Shown one piece after another: positions 11,071 to 21,904 of a stretch of 64,000 nucleotides of DNA; within the stretch, counting starts at the first letter, position 1, and every line of letters begins with the position of its first letter. The notes beneath the pieces are model-generated. The model had not been told where the DNA came from, searched no databases, and worked only from the letters and a program-made list of their open reading frames with translations. The translations under genes and the position numbers were made by a program. The DNA is taken from contig JAYKYS010000090.1 in assembly GCA_036924285.1 (NCBI GenBank), positions 1-64,000 of the forward strand, read 5' to 3'. Source of the stretch: Asterella californica. Taxonomy: Eukaryota; Streptophyta; Marchantiopsida; Marchantiales; Aytoniaceae.

Positions 11071-11352
11071 TGCTTGGTGGAGGAAACATAATAGCACAAT
11101 TTCAGATCCTCTGGACCAGGCAATATATGGGCTGGAGCATGTGACACTCTTTTATTCAGCAGCAGGTGATTGCAAGCACTCCAGTTTTGATTCTGTCACT
11201 TCTCTGTCTGCCATCAGGCAGTACCTCAATATCACACTACCTGTTACTAGTACGGTACACATGGTTGTAGTGTACATAGACAGCTGCTAAGAGCGCCCTT
11301 ACCAGCATGTGCTGATACATGAAGATGCACAAGTCATTTAGAACGAATGAAT

Positions 11353-11684
11353 CGGCGGAAGGCTGCCAACTTGCAGGCCGTTATGTGCTTATTGCGAAAA
11401 AGGAGGCAAACATTGTGATTACGGAGGAATGTAACAGGCAGTTAACGTTGCTTGACAACGTCAAGCATTTGGCGCCGATATTCCGGCGGCAAAGTTTTTG
11501 ACGTGTCTGACAGGTAGGGGTTGCCGCCAGAATATCGGGGTTAGCCACACAATAATTTTTAGGTTTACCCCAAGAATTCTGCCTGCAATTTGCAGAAATT
11601 TGCAGAATCTGCAGAATTTGGAGAACCTTGCAGAACTCCTGCAGAACTGTTCCGGGGGTCTTTGACGATGGCAAAGAGTTTTAC
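11353..11684. repeat. Dispersed repeat R4, copy 1, left part (split by gypsy insertion)
   Basis: Matches 31833-32093 (CAACTTGCAGGCCGTTATGT, GCATTTGGCGCC, AATTCTGCCTGCAATTTGCA). The match stops where a Ty3/gypsy element begins and resumes after it, at 14676. It is rich in the hexamer TGCAGA. Confidence 0.8.
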
Positions 11685-11689
11685 CTGTG

Positions 11690-11917
11690 TTAAGGGGAGA
11701 CACTGAAAGTTGGCTTAGTGCTATTAGGCCGGTTAACCCAACAGGTAAGCAAGTCGATAAGTGATAACCAACTAACCAACTGCTGCCGGGCCCACCGGTC
11801 ATACCTCGGCAAGACACGTGAACAGGAGTATCCAATAATATAGCATACTGATTGATCAGCAGCTAAGGATCCTAATCAAGCCTGTACGTGATAATACACA
11901 GCCACACTGTAACAATC
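11690..11917 (-). repeat. 3' LTR of the gypsy element
   Basis: On the minus strand it starts TGTTACAGTGTGGCTGTG right after the polypurine tract and ends CTCCCCTTAA at the target-site repeat, giving about 228 bp. The 5' partner was not found at full length. Confidence 0.55.
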
Positions 11918-12256
11918 CCCCCTCCTTAAGTGTCAGCTTTAAAGGTGACTAGAGTGGGTACAGTTAGCCTAAGCCAATCTTGCCTAGAAGAGATATGACC
12001 CAATCAAGCTGAGACTGTAATGGCCACAGGTGACAATTGCTGATGAAGCAAGACCAAAAGATAATTAACCAATGACAGCTTGATTCTTCCTAGGACGTCC
12101 TGGACCCCTCTTAGGAGGTTGCTGTGTTGTTGGCTCTGTAAGTGGAGCAGCTGATCGTTTTTGAGAGCGACCAACAGGTTTAACAATCTGCGAGGACTCA
12201 ACAGCCTGGTCATCAGGCTTGCCCATCCGTGCAGCAGGTCTTGCCTTGTATTTTAA

Positions 12257-14540
12257 TCAATCAAGGTACTCCTGCACAGAGTCAGTAGCATTGCTGAGCT
12301 CACTGTCAAATAACCATTCATTTTCTTCTCTACCCCTACCCCGCAAATGAACAAGATACTGTCGGCGGTTAGGGTTCCGAGAGGTAGGTTTTGATCTATG
12401 ATCCAAAATTGATTCAATTTCACATTCCTCTTCGCCATCTAACAAAATGGCAGGAGGAGCTGCAACACCGCGTGCACCGCCCTTGTACTTGCGCAACAAG
12501 GAGACATGGAACACAGGGTGAATGCGCTGCATTGATGCAGGTAAGCATAATTCATAAGCAACCACACCAATGCGTCTGATTACTTCAAAGGGACCTAAGT
12601 ACTGACTCATCAGTTTCTTGGCACCAACAGAAGACAACTTAATGCCTTTGGTGGAGAGATAAGCAAACTATCCAACCTGAAACGCTTCAGCACGGCGCTT
12701 GGCATCTTGAGTCTTGCACATGCGCGTCTGAGCATTCTTCAAGGAGTCACATGCTCTGTTGATAGAGTCTTTAACCCTGCCCACAAAAGTGTCAACAGCA
12801 GGTAATCTAGTTCTGCATACCACATCAACGTTAATAGGAGTACGTGGGTGCTCGCCATGATTCAGGAAGAAGGGAGTACTGTCAGTGGCCTGATTCCATG
12901 CGTTATTAATTGCAAACTCACAACATGGTAGCCTTAAATCCCAATCATCCTGTGAAGGGCTCACAAAATGCCTAAGCATGTCCTCTAATGTCCGATTAGC
13001 CCGCTCAGTTTGTCCATCAGTCTGAGGGTGTCGGGAAGAAGATAATGCACGCTTTAGGCCAAGCAATTCCAAAAGCCAGAGGTAAACTGAGTCCCCCGGT
13101 CACTCACAATCTCTTCAGGAATGCCATGCTTTGCAAAGACCTCCTTGAGGAAGATCTGAGCAAACTCTTGAGAGCCCAAGTCATTCCAACAAGGAGCAAA
13201 ATGAACCATCTTACTCAATCGATCAACAAATGCACAAATGGCAGTATGACCTGCTTTGGTTTTGGGTAAATCGGTAATCAGGTCAACTGAAACACTCTGC
13301 CATCTGAATTCAGGGATAGGTAATGGCTGTAACAGCCCAGCGGGTCTTTGATTGGATTGCTTGTTACGTTGACAGAAGTCACACATACTCACAAATGCTC
13401 TAACATCACTATCAATTGATGGCCACCAGTAAGTCTGCACAATCAAGTGCTTGGTTCTGTCACGACCCAAATGGCCTGCATAAGGAGTGTCATGATGGAG
13501 CGACATACATTGCTGTCTATGGTCTCCAACATCAGGCACTAAGATAAGTTCACCATCTCTCCAGTAAGCACCGCTAAAGGTGAAGGCTTTGGTGTGCTCA
13601 GAATTAGCAAACCATGCATCCTTCTCATACCCTTCGCGTACCTTGGAGGGGAATTCACCAGAAATGGATAGGGTGTTACAACTGTCACGCACACTGTCAG
13701 AATTCTGTGCCACCATTGCATAAAGTGATGGGCAGCGACTAATAGGATCAGCGACGTTAGCACAACCCTTCCTGTAATCCCAATTAAAGTCAATGTGCAC
13801 GAGGAATTCCTGCCAGTGCACTTGCCTACTGGATAATTGAGCAGAGGGCTTACTGTCCAAGAAGGTATTAGGCTTGTGATCAGTAACAACAGTCACTCCA
13901 CCTTTTGCTCCCTCAAGGTAACACCGCGACTGCTTTAGGGCAAGGACCACCGCCAGTAACTCCTGCTCACCAACAGGCTCTGCGCTGCTCAGCTTATGGC
14001 TGTGGAAAGCCACTGGCTTCTGCACTGCAACAGTAACACCAGCTTCATCAACATGCTTTTTGGTCTGCAACAGAACCGCGCCGGTGCCAAAGCCAGATGC
14101 ATCACAAACAACTTCATAATGTGCTTCAGGATCAGGCAAAACTAAGACAGGGGCATGAATCAAACAGTGCTTAAGCTCTTCAAAAGCTTTTGTGTGCCGC
14201 TCCCCCCACCTAAATTCAGCCTTAGGGCTGGTGAGGTCAACAAGAGGGGCAGTTAATGTGGAATAGCCCTGAATGAAATGTTTAAAGTAATTACCCAAGC
14301 CTAGAAAAGACCTGACTTCTGATATTCGCAGAACGAGGCCAATCCTTAATCACCTCAATCTTGCGTTGATCAACATGCACACCCTCCGCAGACACAACAT
14401 GTCCCAGAAAATGCACAGAAGACTGGAAGAACCAGCACTTGGACATTTTAGCATACAGCTTTTCAGCCCGCAGAATGGACAACACCTATTTAAGGTGCTG
14501 CTCATGCTGCTCAACAGACTTGCTGAATACAGATGGCTGC
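12257..14540 (-). pseudogene. gypsy pol: RT end, RNase H, integrase, chromodomain (broken)
   Basis: Domains in sense order: end of reverse transcriptase (KLYAKMSKCWFF, FLGHVVS, about 14540-14290); RNase H-like domain (VVCDASGFGTGAVL, VVTDHKP, about 14200-13730); integrase zinc-binding HHCC (with MCDFCQRNK) and core (SVDLITDLP, DRGTQFTSGFW, HPQTDGQTERANR); capsid-like linker; then GPFEVI...HPVFHVSLL and a chromodomain near 12400-12257 (EIESILDHR, QYLVHLRG, NEWLF). Breaks: a stop near 14485, a frameshift near 14290, a frameshift near 13070 within the integrase core, and a TAG near 12668. Upstream of about 14540 the frame runs into unrelated sequence, so the RT YxDD motif is gone. It cannot make an active enzyme. 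Confidence 0.9.
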
Positions 14541-14675
14541 GATTCGGACTCGAGACCTCCTGATTAAGAGAGAGAGGTCATAACACGAGGCAGAATCCGA
14601 AGCCATATGTAGCAGGGCGGTGGCGAAAGCATAATTCGTGTCAAGGTGCTTAATTTATCACCCTGTAACACTGTG

Positions 14676-16747
14676 CTCCTCAGCACCAGACGCATCTGAT
14701 ACAGCATCTCTGCAAAAAGAGTTTTTTTTTCAACAAAAAAAACCCAGATTTTGCCTTCAAAGGGCACCCTGTGCACTGGCAGTACTGCCGCCAACAGGAT
14801 CAGGCATGACGGCCGGATATTGGTTGTGCAAATGCCTGCAGAACTCCGTCCACAACTCTGCAGCGGGTTCTGCAGCGGGTTCTGCAAGGGTTCTGCAAGG
14901 GTTCTGCAGCCGCCCTGTAGGTTCGAATTCTGCACGGATTTGCAGGTAGAATTTTGTAAATTTCGAGAGGCTTGCAGAACTGGAATTCTGAAATTCAAAT
15001 TCTGCAAACGGATAATTCTGCCTGCAACTAACCATGCTGACAGGGAGTTTGGTCACAAACTTCATCATGCACTTAAGCATTTTGTGAGAAGAGCGCGTTC
15101 TCTTCAACGCTTTGTGACACTTTCTTTGACATACTTGGTTTGGAAGGCTTTGCAGCAGCCAATCATACAGCCTTGTGTCAACTGTCTGTGCTCAAGCAGA
15201 CAGGCTTCAGCAGAACACTCACAACGTTGTGATCAGGCAATTCTGCTGACAGAGTGATGGAGCACGCTTAGGCAACCACCAAGAGCGAACGCGACAAGAC
15301 TCAACTCACCTGGGAGCAAGAGGTCGGCACCCAAGCAGCCAATTCAGCACCCATTGTGAGCACTGTCAGTCTGACACTTGCGGTAGCCTGTTTGCATACT
15401 CTCAAGCATGTCTCTTTGCCTATGGTGCAGCTGGCTAGGCAGTGATGACTTTGTCTTATTTGAGCAGTTGGTACAGGAATGCACTTTACCCAGCTGTACA
15501 GTGCATACACTTCACAATTCAGCCAAGCTTAAACAATTGCTTTACAGCTTTGGTCATAACTCTTGCCCAGTCTTTTGGTGCAAGCCTGTTCCCGCAATAA
15601 TCCAGCGCACAATAGCAACGCTGGTGCAAGCTCCGACTAAGACTAGACAGGCATTGTGTGTAATGATCTTTATGTTGCTTCACCGCCATTGAAAGCCAGA
15701 ACAGCCCTGTTTCAATATTGTTGAAGTCAATGGTGCTGTTGGACAGAAAGCAAGGTGAAAGCAAAGCCCAGACTTGCAAGCTGTGCCAGGCACAGATTAG
15801 GCAGGAAGCAGTACCGTTGAAGGCCAAAGATTTGTGCCAGCTGCAAAGTGTAGTATCCAGGTTTGGGAGCAAAGCAGCAAATTGCAAGTAGGAGGCATCG
15901 CACAAGAGATCACCAATGGGTTGTTGCTTGCACAAACTCTCCTCAGGCTGGAGGAAGAGGCTGTGCAATCAGCAAATCTTTGTTTTCAGTTGCAACAAGT
16001 TGCGGTGGCTCACACTGTACAGTACCTACCCGTCCACAGCCTGACAGTGTGCAAAAAAATTTGCAAGAGTAAGGCCCTCTCCTTGCCCCTTGACTTAGAC
16101 TTGGATGACGGACAGCTGAGGGCGTCAGCCTTTTCCTACTGTTTTGTCTATCTGAGTTTGAACTTAGGATGAATAGCATTTAGGTTTACGACGCAGCCAT
16201 GCTGTACCTGTCCCAGTACTGTGTCATGCTGTATAAACAGTGTGGGAAAATAATCGACAATCATATGCCAGAGAAATGCAAACATGGACACGACTCATGA
16301 CCCAAGCTGCAGGTTAAGCCTGCTTGCACCCCTGCATTGACCTGGACGGTTGTTAGAACCGGTGTCCTGACTGAGAAAGACAGAATGCAGCGAGAACAAT
16401 CACCGCTGTACGACCCGCCCTACCCTGTAAGCATTCTGAGCTATCAACATCCCGAGCTCGCTCCTGCTGTAGAATTGCGCAGAATCGCTGCAGTCATCGT
16501 GTAGTACTCTTCGTAGGAATAGAGTAGATATTCCATCTTTCTATGCAATCCCACGCACGCAATCCTACCTGAGGTAGAAATCGTGTTCACGTCATAAGCA
16601 TTTACGCCGTTGGTCACGTTCACAGTCGCAGCGACGCTACGGTCGCAGCTGGACGCAGCCGGAACAGGGGCTAAAGATTAACCTTTACAGTCTTGAAGGG
16701 CGGATTTGGCACGCTCTCAACAAGACGCACCTTCTGTCAGGTTTTGA
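14676..16747. repeat. Dispersed repeat R4, copy 1, right part
   Basis: Resumes the match to 31833-33405 immediately after the gypsy element (CTCAGCACCAGACGCATCTG; CCAGATTTTGCCTTCAAAGG). It carries extra blocks absent from the other copy at about 14950-15350 and 15740-16085; the second belongs to the R1-type repeat pool. It ends near TTCTGTCAGGTTTTGATATG. Short frames inside shift between copies and are not conserved, so I call no gene. Confidence 0.75.
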
Positions 16748-16865
16748 TATGAAGTTGTTTTAAAGTGGACGTGACACGACCACAGCTCAATCTGGACTGG
16801 GAAGATGTCTCAAACCATGGAAACCATAGTGTGTAAGTCCTGTGGATGTATTCAGGCCCATTCAT

Positions 16866-17235
16866 TGAATGTACAGTTGTCGTCAAAAGTCTGCTTACAG
16901 CAAAGGTACTGCTTCAGCTGAAATCTGAACATGAACGATGTGCGCAATGCAAGCGGCGATGAGGCCAGCCAGTGTGAGCAGAGGAGCAAGCGCACTTGCT
17001 GCTGTGCCTGTTGCCGCTGAAAACGCTTGTGCCGCTAGCTGCAAGGCTCTGCACAAAGCAGGTGTGTGAGGCAAGGAAGCTGGTGTCAGCCAATAGTCAG
17101 GTTGCTCAGCAGACAAGGTTCATAGAAGCGATACCCTGAGAGGGTCAAACCTTCTGGCAAAACAGGCCAGCTGTCTTGCCTTGGGCCTGATATCTACTTT
17201 TCTCAGCAAAGCAGCAAGTTGTCTGCAGTGCTGGG
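16866..17235 (+). repeat. Dispersed repeat R1, copy a
   Basis: Shared with 19713-20275 and 28028-28570 (same strand) and 41205-41770 (opposite strand). Diagnostic blocks are CTGCTTCAG, GGTGAGGCCAGCCAGTGT-like, GCTTGTGCCGCTAGCTGCAA and GGTCAAACCTTCTGGCAAAA. No conserved frame. Copy a is cut short and runs into repeat R6. Confidence 0.75.
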
Positions 17236-17348
17236 AGCCAAATGAAAGTGTGCTATTTGCGCTGTGCCTTTCAATCAGCAGCGACAGCAGCGGCGACAGC
17301 AGCGGCGACAGCAGCGGCGACAGCAGCGGCGACAGCAGCGGCGACAGC

Positions 17349-17379
<31 letters not shown>

Positions 17380-18110
17380 GATGCAACAGCAGATGCAACA
17401 ACATGACTCAAGAGAGCCGCTGTCTGCATTTTGCTCAGGCATAGAGTGCAGGCCCACCAAAAAGGCAACCCAGGCAAACCTCAAACAAGGTTGAGGTTCC
17501 AACAACTGCTATGAGCGCTTCATGTCTGTCCTGCATCATGATGTATGTATCAGAAACAGGATGATGGCAGTCAGCTGCAGAGTCATTGCTGTAGTGAGAG
17601 TGGGTGGGTTCTTTTTGGAGAAAACTGATAACTGAAACACAATTGGGCAACGGTGGACCTAGTTGTGTATGCATGCTTGCAAAATGCCAAACTGAGGGAT
17701 GTTTCTGCGTTCTATGCCTGTGATTCATGCCATTATCCTGTGAGTCAGATGTAGGTGGCAAGTGGTTGTGTGTGTTGCTGCATAAGACAGTGTCTAGCCA
17801 TGTGCCGCAGCTTTATGGTAGCAGAGTTACGTTAAGCACGTGTAAGATGTATATGGTACTAGGTGAGGTGTTCCAGAAAACCCCCATTCTATGTATGCTT
17901 CTACATAGAAACACCACTTTGAATTGCATATATAAGCCTGTATAGCGGCGTGTAGCATAGAATTGGCGTAGAAGCGTAGAGTACAGAACGTCCCAGAAGC
18001 TCAAATTGCCCTCGGCATATACATGTACACGCTTGTGCCTATACATACTATGTAAGGCACGCAAAATAAGGCTACGCTTTATGCAAATTCACCACAGAGG
18101 TCTGAAATGA
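17224..18110. repeat. Dispersed repeat R6, copy 1, with CAG-type microsatellite
   Basis: Parallels 42760-43560: AATGAAAGTGTGCTATTTGC, the triplet tract, CAGACAAACCTCAAA-like, then ATCCTGTGAGTCAGATGTAG and GTGTAGCATAGAA. Both end near ACCACAGAGGTCTGAAAT. No conserved protein frame apart from the simple repeat. Confidence 0.75.
17275..17400 (+). repeat. Triplet microsatellite (GCGACAGCA)n then (CAG)n
   Basis: About seven units of the 9-mer GCGACAGCA/GCGGCGACA are followed by a CAG run and two ATGCAACAG units. It is open in several frames, which gives long spurious ORFs. The partner at 42811-42900 has a different composition (AGCAGCGAC mixed with longer CAG), so the tract has changed independently in each copy. 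Confidence 0.9.
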
Positions 18111-18264
18111 CGGCGCAGAATTTTTAGAAAAATGACGAGGTGGTTTGGTATGTCTCTTGTGACGTGTTGGTTATTCATGAGTATTTTGGTCAATACTGGT
18201 GGGTTTTGAAATTGTGCTTGGTGTGTCTTGATACTTGTCCTTGACTTGTCTGTAACTGGTTTTT

Positions 18265-18302
18265 TGGGGCCCCCAATATAAGTATATGGGTACGGACCTA
18301 GT
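18265..18302. repeat. Short motif shared with 8.23 kb
   Basis: GGGGCCCCCAATATAAGTAT then GGGTACGGACCTAG; see 8232-8276. Confidence 0.45.
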
Positions 18303-18572
18303 CGGACACGGATAAGAGATTGCGTAAGTACGGTAGTTGGTCATTGGTACGAAAGTGCTTGCTTTTTTCGTCACGTGTGTGCTGTTAGCAGTGGTCCTCT
18401 CTTCTACTTCCTGCTGTTGTTATTTTGTTCATGAAACTGTTAGGTTGTTGGTAGGTAGTCATGCTGTTGCAGTGTGGACTTGCTGTTCTGGTCATGCTGC
18501 GTGACGCTGCTTACTACAGTCGGCAAGCTGGCGCCAGGATCAGACGCTGAAAGTTCTTGGCAAAAGGCCACA

Positions 18573-19468
18573 CTATTGCTTATGCTCACAGCAAAAGGCT
18601 AGTGCAGCATTGCACACATTTTCTGCCGCAAGATAGCGTGCTGCATCTTGCTCACCAAATTGTCGGCCCAGCTGCTCGGCTGATGATGCATGACTGCCAG
18701 CTTGCTGAGACAGTCTCTTGCCTTCTGGGATGAAGTGCTGCTGCAAAACATCATTGTAATCTTGTGAGCCAACTCCTGTATACGCTCGCTTTGTCTTGGG
18801 GTTGATGTACTTCTGTGCTAGTTTGTGTCTGCCTGTCACAAACTTGAGGCTGGTGACACCTCAGTAGGTCATGCCCATGTAGCAATGCACACCTGGGCTG
18901 TACTTGGGCCTCCCTACTGTTCGAATTCCCCTGGTGGCTTGGGTACACCAACTGCCAGCTGTCTTCCCATGGCATGCATTCTGAAAATGCTGCTGTCAGT
19001 GATCATGATGTTGCGCCAACACACTGTGTCGCTTCTCTGAGCTGCAGTGCCAAATTTGATCCTTGCCTGTCTCTGTTTTGCTGTCAGCAGTGCCACAACC
19101 TTGGGCCTGAGGTGTTTCAGCCCCTGCTTTCTGAGAGCACGCTAGACTGTGCTCACACTGATCTTCAAGGCAAACTGCTGCTGAATTTTGGCTGCAATAG
19201 CAGCAGCAAATTTGCATTGATTTTGCTTTGCTGCTGCCAGAATATGCTGAATAGCTTCTGCATTCAGTTTGTGTGGTCTGCCTGGCTTGAGTTGATCAGC
19301 AACTGAGTTGTGCAGACTGGCAAGTCTGATCCACTTGCTTGCAAAGGTCTGACTTCTGCCAATCTTGCTGCCAATTTGCCTGTAAGACAGTTCTGGATGG
19401 AGCTGTTTGAGGTGAACAGCCTGCCAACGTTGGTTGTGGGTTGCTGGGTGGTTTTTGGCTCCAGTCAT
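18573..19468 (-). pseudogene. Tc1/mariner (IS630-like) transposase, broken
   Basis: Read on the minus strand in three frame pieces. 19468-19142 has an N-terminal helix-turn-helix pair (LSYRQIGSKIGRSQTFASKW) and a GRPHKLN linker typical of Tc1/mariner DNA-binding domains. About 19145-18915 has the start of the catalytic core with WRNIMITDSSIFRMH, the region of the first catalytic Asp. 18839-18573 has GVTSLKFVTGR...DYNDVLQQHFIP, the later core. Frameshifts and stops separate the pieces and the end of the DDE/D triad is not evident, so it is inactive. It lies between the two inverted TA-TIR elements, but its own ends do not show their repeats, so it is not proven to be their source. Confidence 0.75.
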
Positions 19469-19712
19469 TCAGCTGCAATGGCACCAAAGCTGCTCAAGCA
19501 AAGCCACAAAAGTGTGCAGTTTGACCAAGTGATCACAGCTAAGCCTGCCAGTTGCCGCTTTTGTGGTGCCGCACAGAAAGAAGCATTTGGTGTGACTCCA
19601 ATGCAATGCTAATGCGCAGCAGACTTGTGCGAGACTGCACACACTTTACAAAACGCAAAGACTCGTTGTGGACGATCTGTCGCCCACCTGAAAGCGCAGA
19701 TCAACAGCTGCC

Positions 19713-20275
19713 GTCAAGAGTCTAGTTACAGTAAGGGTACTGCTTCAGCAGAAACAGGAAAGTGAATGCTGTGCGCAATGCAAATGGCGGTGAGGCCAGC
19801 CAGTGTCAGCAGAGGAGCATGCGCGCCTGCTGCTGTGACTGATGCCGCTGAAAACGCTTGTGCCGCTAGCTGCAAGGCTCTGGACAAAGCAGGTGTGTGA
19901 AGCAGGAAAGATGGTGTCAGCCCAAAGTCAGGTTCGAGGCTGCCCAGCAGGCAAGAGTCATAGGAAGCGAAACCCTGAGAAGGTCAAACCTTCTGGCAAA
20001 ACAGGCCAGCTTTCTTGCCTAGTATCTACATCTCTCAGCAAAGCAGCAAGCAGGAAGCAGTGACTGTTCACACAAGGGGTAGCAAAAGCTTGCTGCCCGG
20101 AGAAGCTTGCCTCTGACAGAGGTGGAACCTGATCAGTCAGCAGACCTTTGTTCTCCGTTCCATGGTGGAACCACTTGCAGAGGCTCACCATGCACATTGC
20201 ACTGCCTCTGCAGAAAAAATTGCGAGAGTTTGGCCCCTAACTCCTTATGACTTTGACTTCAACTGCCGACTGCGT
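19713..20275 (+). repeat. Dispersed repeat R1, copy b
   Basis: Near-complete copy of R1, from ACAGCTGCCGTCAAGAGTCT to the end near CCCCTAACTCC...GACTTTGAC. It directly precedes the TIR element at 20285. Copy c (28028) and the inverted copy d (41205) cover the same span, which suggests a unit of about 560 bp. Confidence 0.8.
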
Positions 20276-20284
20276 CAGTATCTA

Positions 20285-21064
20285 CAGTAGGGCTCATGAG
20301 TCCTGATCAGGACCTTTGCATTGCTCAGGGCCATTTTGCGGAAGACATGGTTAAAATCGCGGAAGACATTGTTGATTGTAATCCAGAACCATCACATCTG
20401 TGTGAATCAGCAAGTCATTAGGGATTACCTCACCAGGTTTGACATGCAAAGGCTTTAGACTCCGCCCGAACAGCATATGCTTTCAAAGTGCTGGCGCAGT
20501 CAGCAGTCAGCGTCAGCGTCAAAAGTCAGAGTCAAAGTCAACCGTCAAGGCAAGAGAAGGGCAAACTCTTGCAAAACAACTTCACACAAGCACTGCATGG
20601 TGCTGTTTGTGCCTCTGCAAGTGGTAGCACTGAAAACAGAGGTTTGCTGACTTCTCAAGCTTTGCTTATGTCACAAGCAGGCTTGGAGAGGCAGCAAGCT
20701 TTTCTGACTTTCTGTGCAAGCGCTGGCGTTGTCAGGCTATTGCTTTCCTGCTAAAACTGGATACTGCACTTGAGAGCTGTTGACCTTTGACATGTACACA
20801 AGTCAACACTGTGTATCGGTCGTGATGCCTGTAGCGCTCTGGCATGCCTTGAACTTGGAGACCTGCTTTTACCCCTGTGCTGTACAATACCTGCGCTTTT
20901 GTCCAGCACTTGCGGTGCGCTGCGTCCAATTTCTGCGGCGGTGAACTCGACCTCAGAAAGGTGTGCTGTCGTGTTGTGCCGCCACGCACGGTGATGTCTG
21001 TGCTTACAGTGACGCGTTTCTGAGCAGGGGTACACGTGCTGAACGGGACTTATGAGCGGTACTG
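20285..21064. mobile_element. 780-bp TIR element with TA target duplication, copy 2 (inverted)
   Basis: Left end CAGTAGGGCTCATGAGTCCT, right end (reverse complement) CAGTACCGCTCATAAGTCCC; TA at 20283-20284 and 21065-21066. Internally it is the reverse complement of 6809-7565 with small indels, such as an added GCGGAAGACATGGTTAAAAT block near 20338. Non-autonomous. Confidence 0.8.
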
Positions 21065-21079
21065 TACCTAGTGTCCACG

Positions 21080-21871
21080 TAGGGATGTGCTCCTGACTGT
21101 TGACGGTTTTACGGCTTACGCCGTCTTACGACGGTTTACGGCGAAAATTGCGGTTTTGATCGCGGTAAACAGTAAAATTGGCACTTTATGCTACGCTACG
21201 GTTACAGCGCCAAATATTGGCATAAAAGCGTAATGTACCGTCAGATGCTGTCAGCTATTATGACCTAAAATGAGCTAAACACCTTCAGATGAAGCCAGAG
21301 TGGTGTCAAATTAAGCCTCTTGGTTTCCTGATTCAAGACAGACTGCACAGGCACCTAACATTTACATGGCTGGGTCCCAACAGCACATTTAATGCCCAAA
21401 TGTACCAATCTTCACACGGAATATAGTTCAACGTATCACTACAACATGCAAACAGCAGCAACAAGTGGCAACTTGTTGCTACTGCCAGGTATGAGTGTAA
21501 AGTGATCGTGAACCCAACTACGGGCTTGCCCTGGGTTCTTATACGCTTCGCTGGATGCAGGTGCTAAGCTAGGCAGGCCTTGAGCAGTGATCTTCAGCTT
21601 TTTCTGCTTAGGACCAAAGCCAGTGCGTGCAGACATGTGGCCTTTTCGCTTGCCAAATAACCGATATTGACTTTCTGGCACCAGTCCGACCCCTTTTCGA
21701 AGGCGTCTCGCCGAGCTGAGTCGTTTGCCGCTTTCAAAATCCAAAACGGACATACTTGCAGCTGACCGTAAGGCCGTAAGCCTCAAAATGACGGTAGATA
21801 ACCGTAAAACCGTCAGCTACGGCGTAATTACGGCGGTCGAGGGCCAGTAAATAGTAAAATGCACATCCCTA
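21080..21871. mobile_element. hAT-like non-autonomous element (putative)
   Basis: Short terminal inverted repeats: left TAGGGATGTGC, right TGCACATCCCTA, with subterminal inverted blocks rich in ACGGTTTTACGGC/CCGTAAAACCGTC. The TAGGGATG(T)GCA end type is common in hAT elements. A clean 8-bp target duplication is not visible (left TGTCCACG, right GTCATATC), so the class is tentative. A minus-strand 115-aa frame (21439-21786) inside is not recognised. A similar subterminal block occurs at 44885-45010. Confidence 0.5.
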
Positions 21872-21904
21872 GTCATATCCCTATGTTATCTGCCCAGTAT
21901 CCAA

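Larger units (their letters stand above)
11690..14670 (-). mobile_element. Decayed Ty3/gypsy LTR retrotransposon with chromodomain
   Basis: Sense is the minus strand. A 5-bp direct repeat CTGTG flanks it (11685-11689, 14671-14675). Its sense-strand 3' end has a polypurine tract (AAGGAGGGGGGA, 11918-11930) and a terminal repeat starting TGTTACAG. The sense-strand 5' end also starts TGTTACAG, but the rest of that end does not match the 3' LTR well. Gag, protease and the catalytic part of reverse transcriptase are missing. The element split repeat R4, so it is younger than that copy of R4. Confidence 0.75.

Noticed and set aside
14521..14560. A tRNA gene near 14.54 kb
   Set aside because: Only a 3'-half-like string with CCA is present; no acceptor 5' strand, D-arm or anticodon arm. 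Treated as an oddity of the gypsy 5' end.
17264..17505. Poly-Gln, poly-Ala and poly-Cys open frames over the CAG tract
   Set aside because: Simple triplet repeats are open in all frames; no flanking protein sequence supports a gene.
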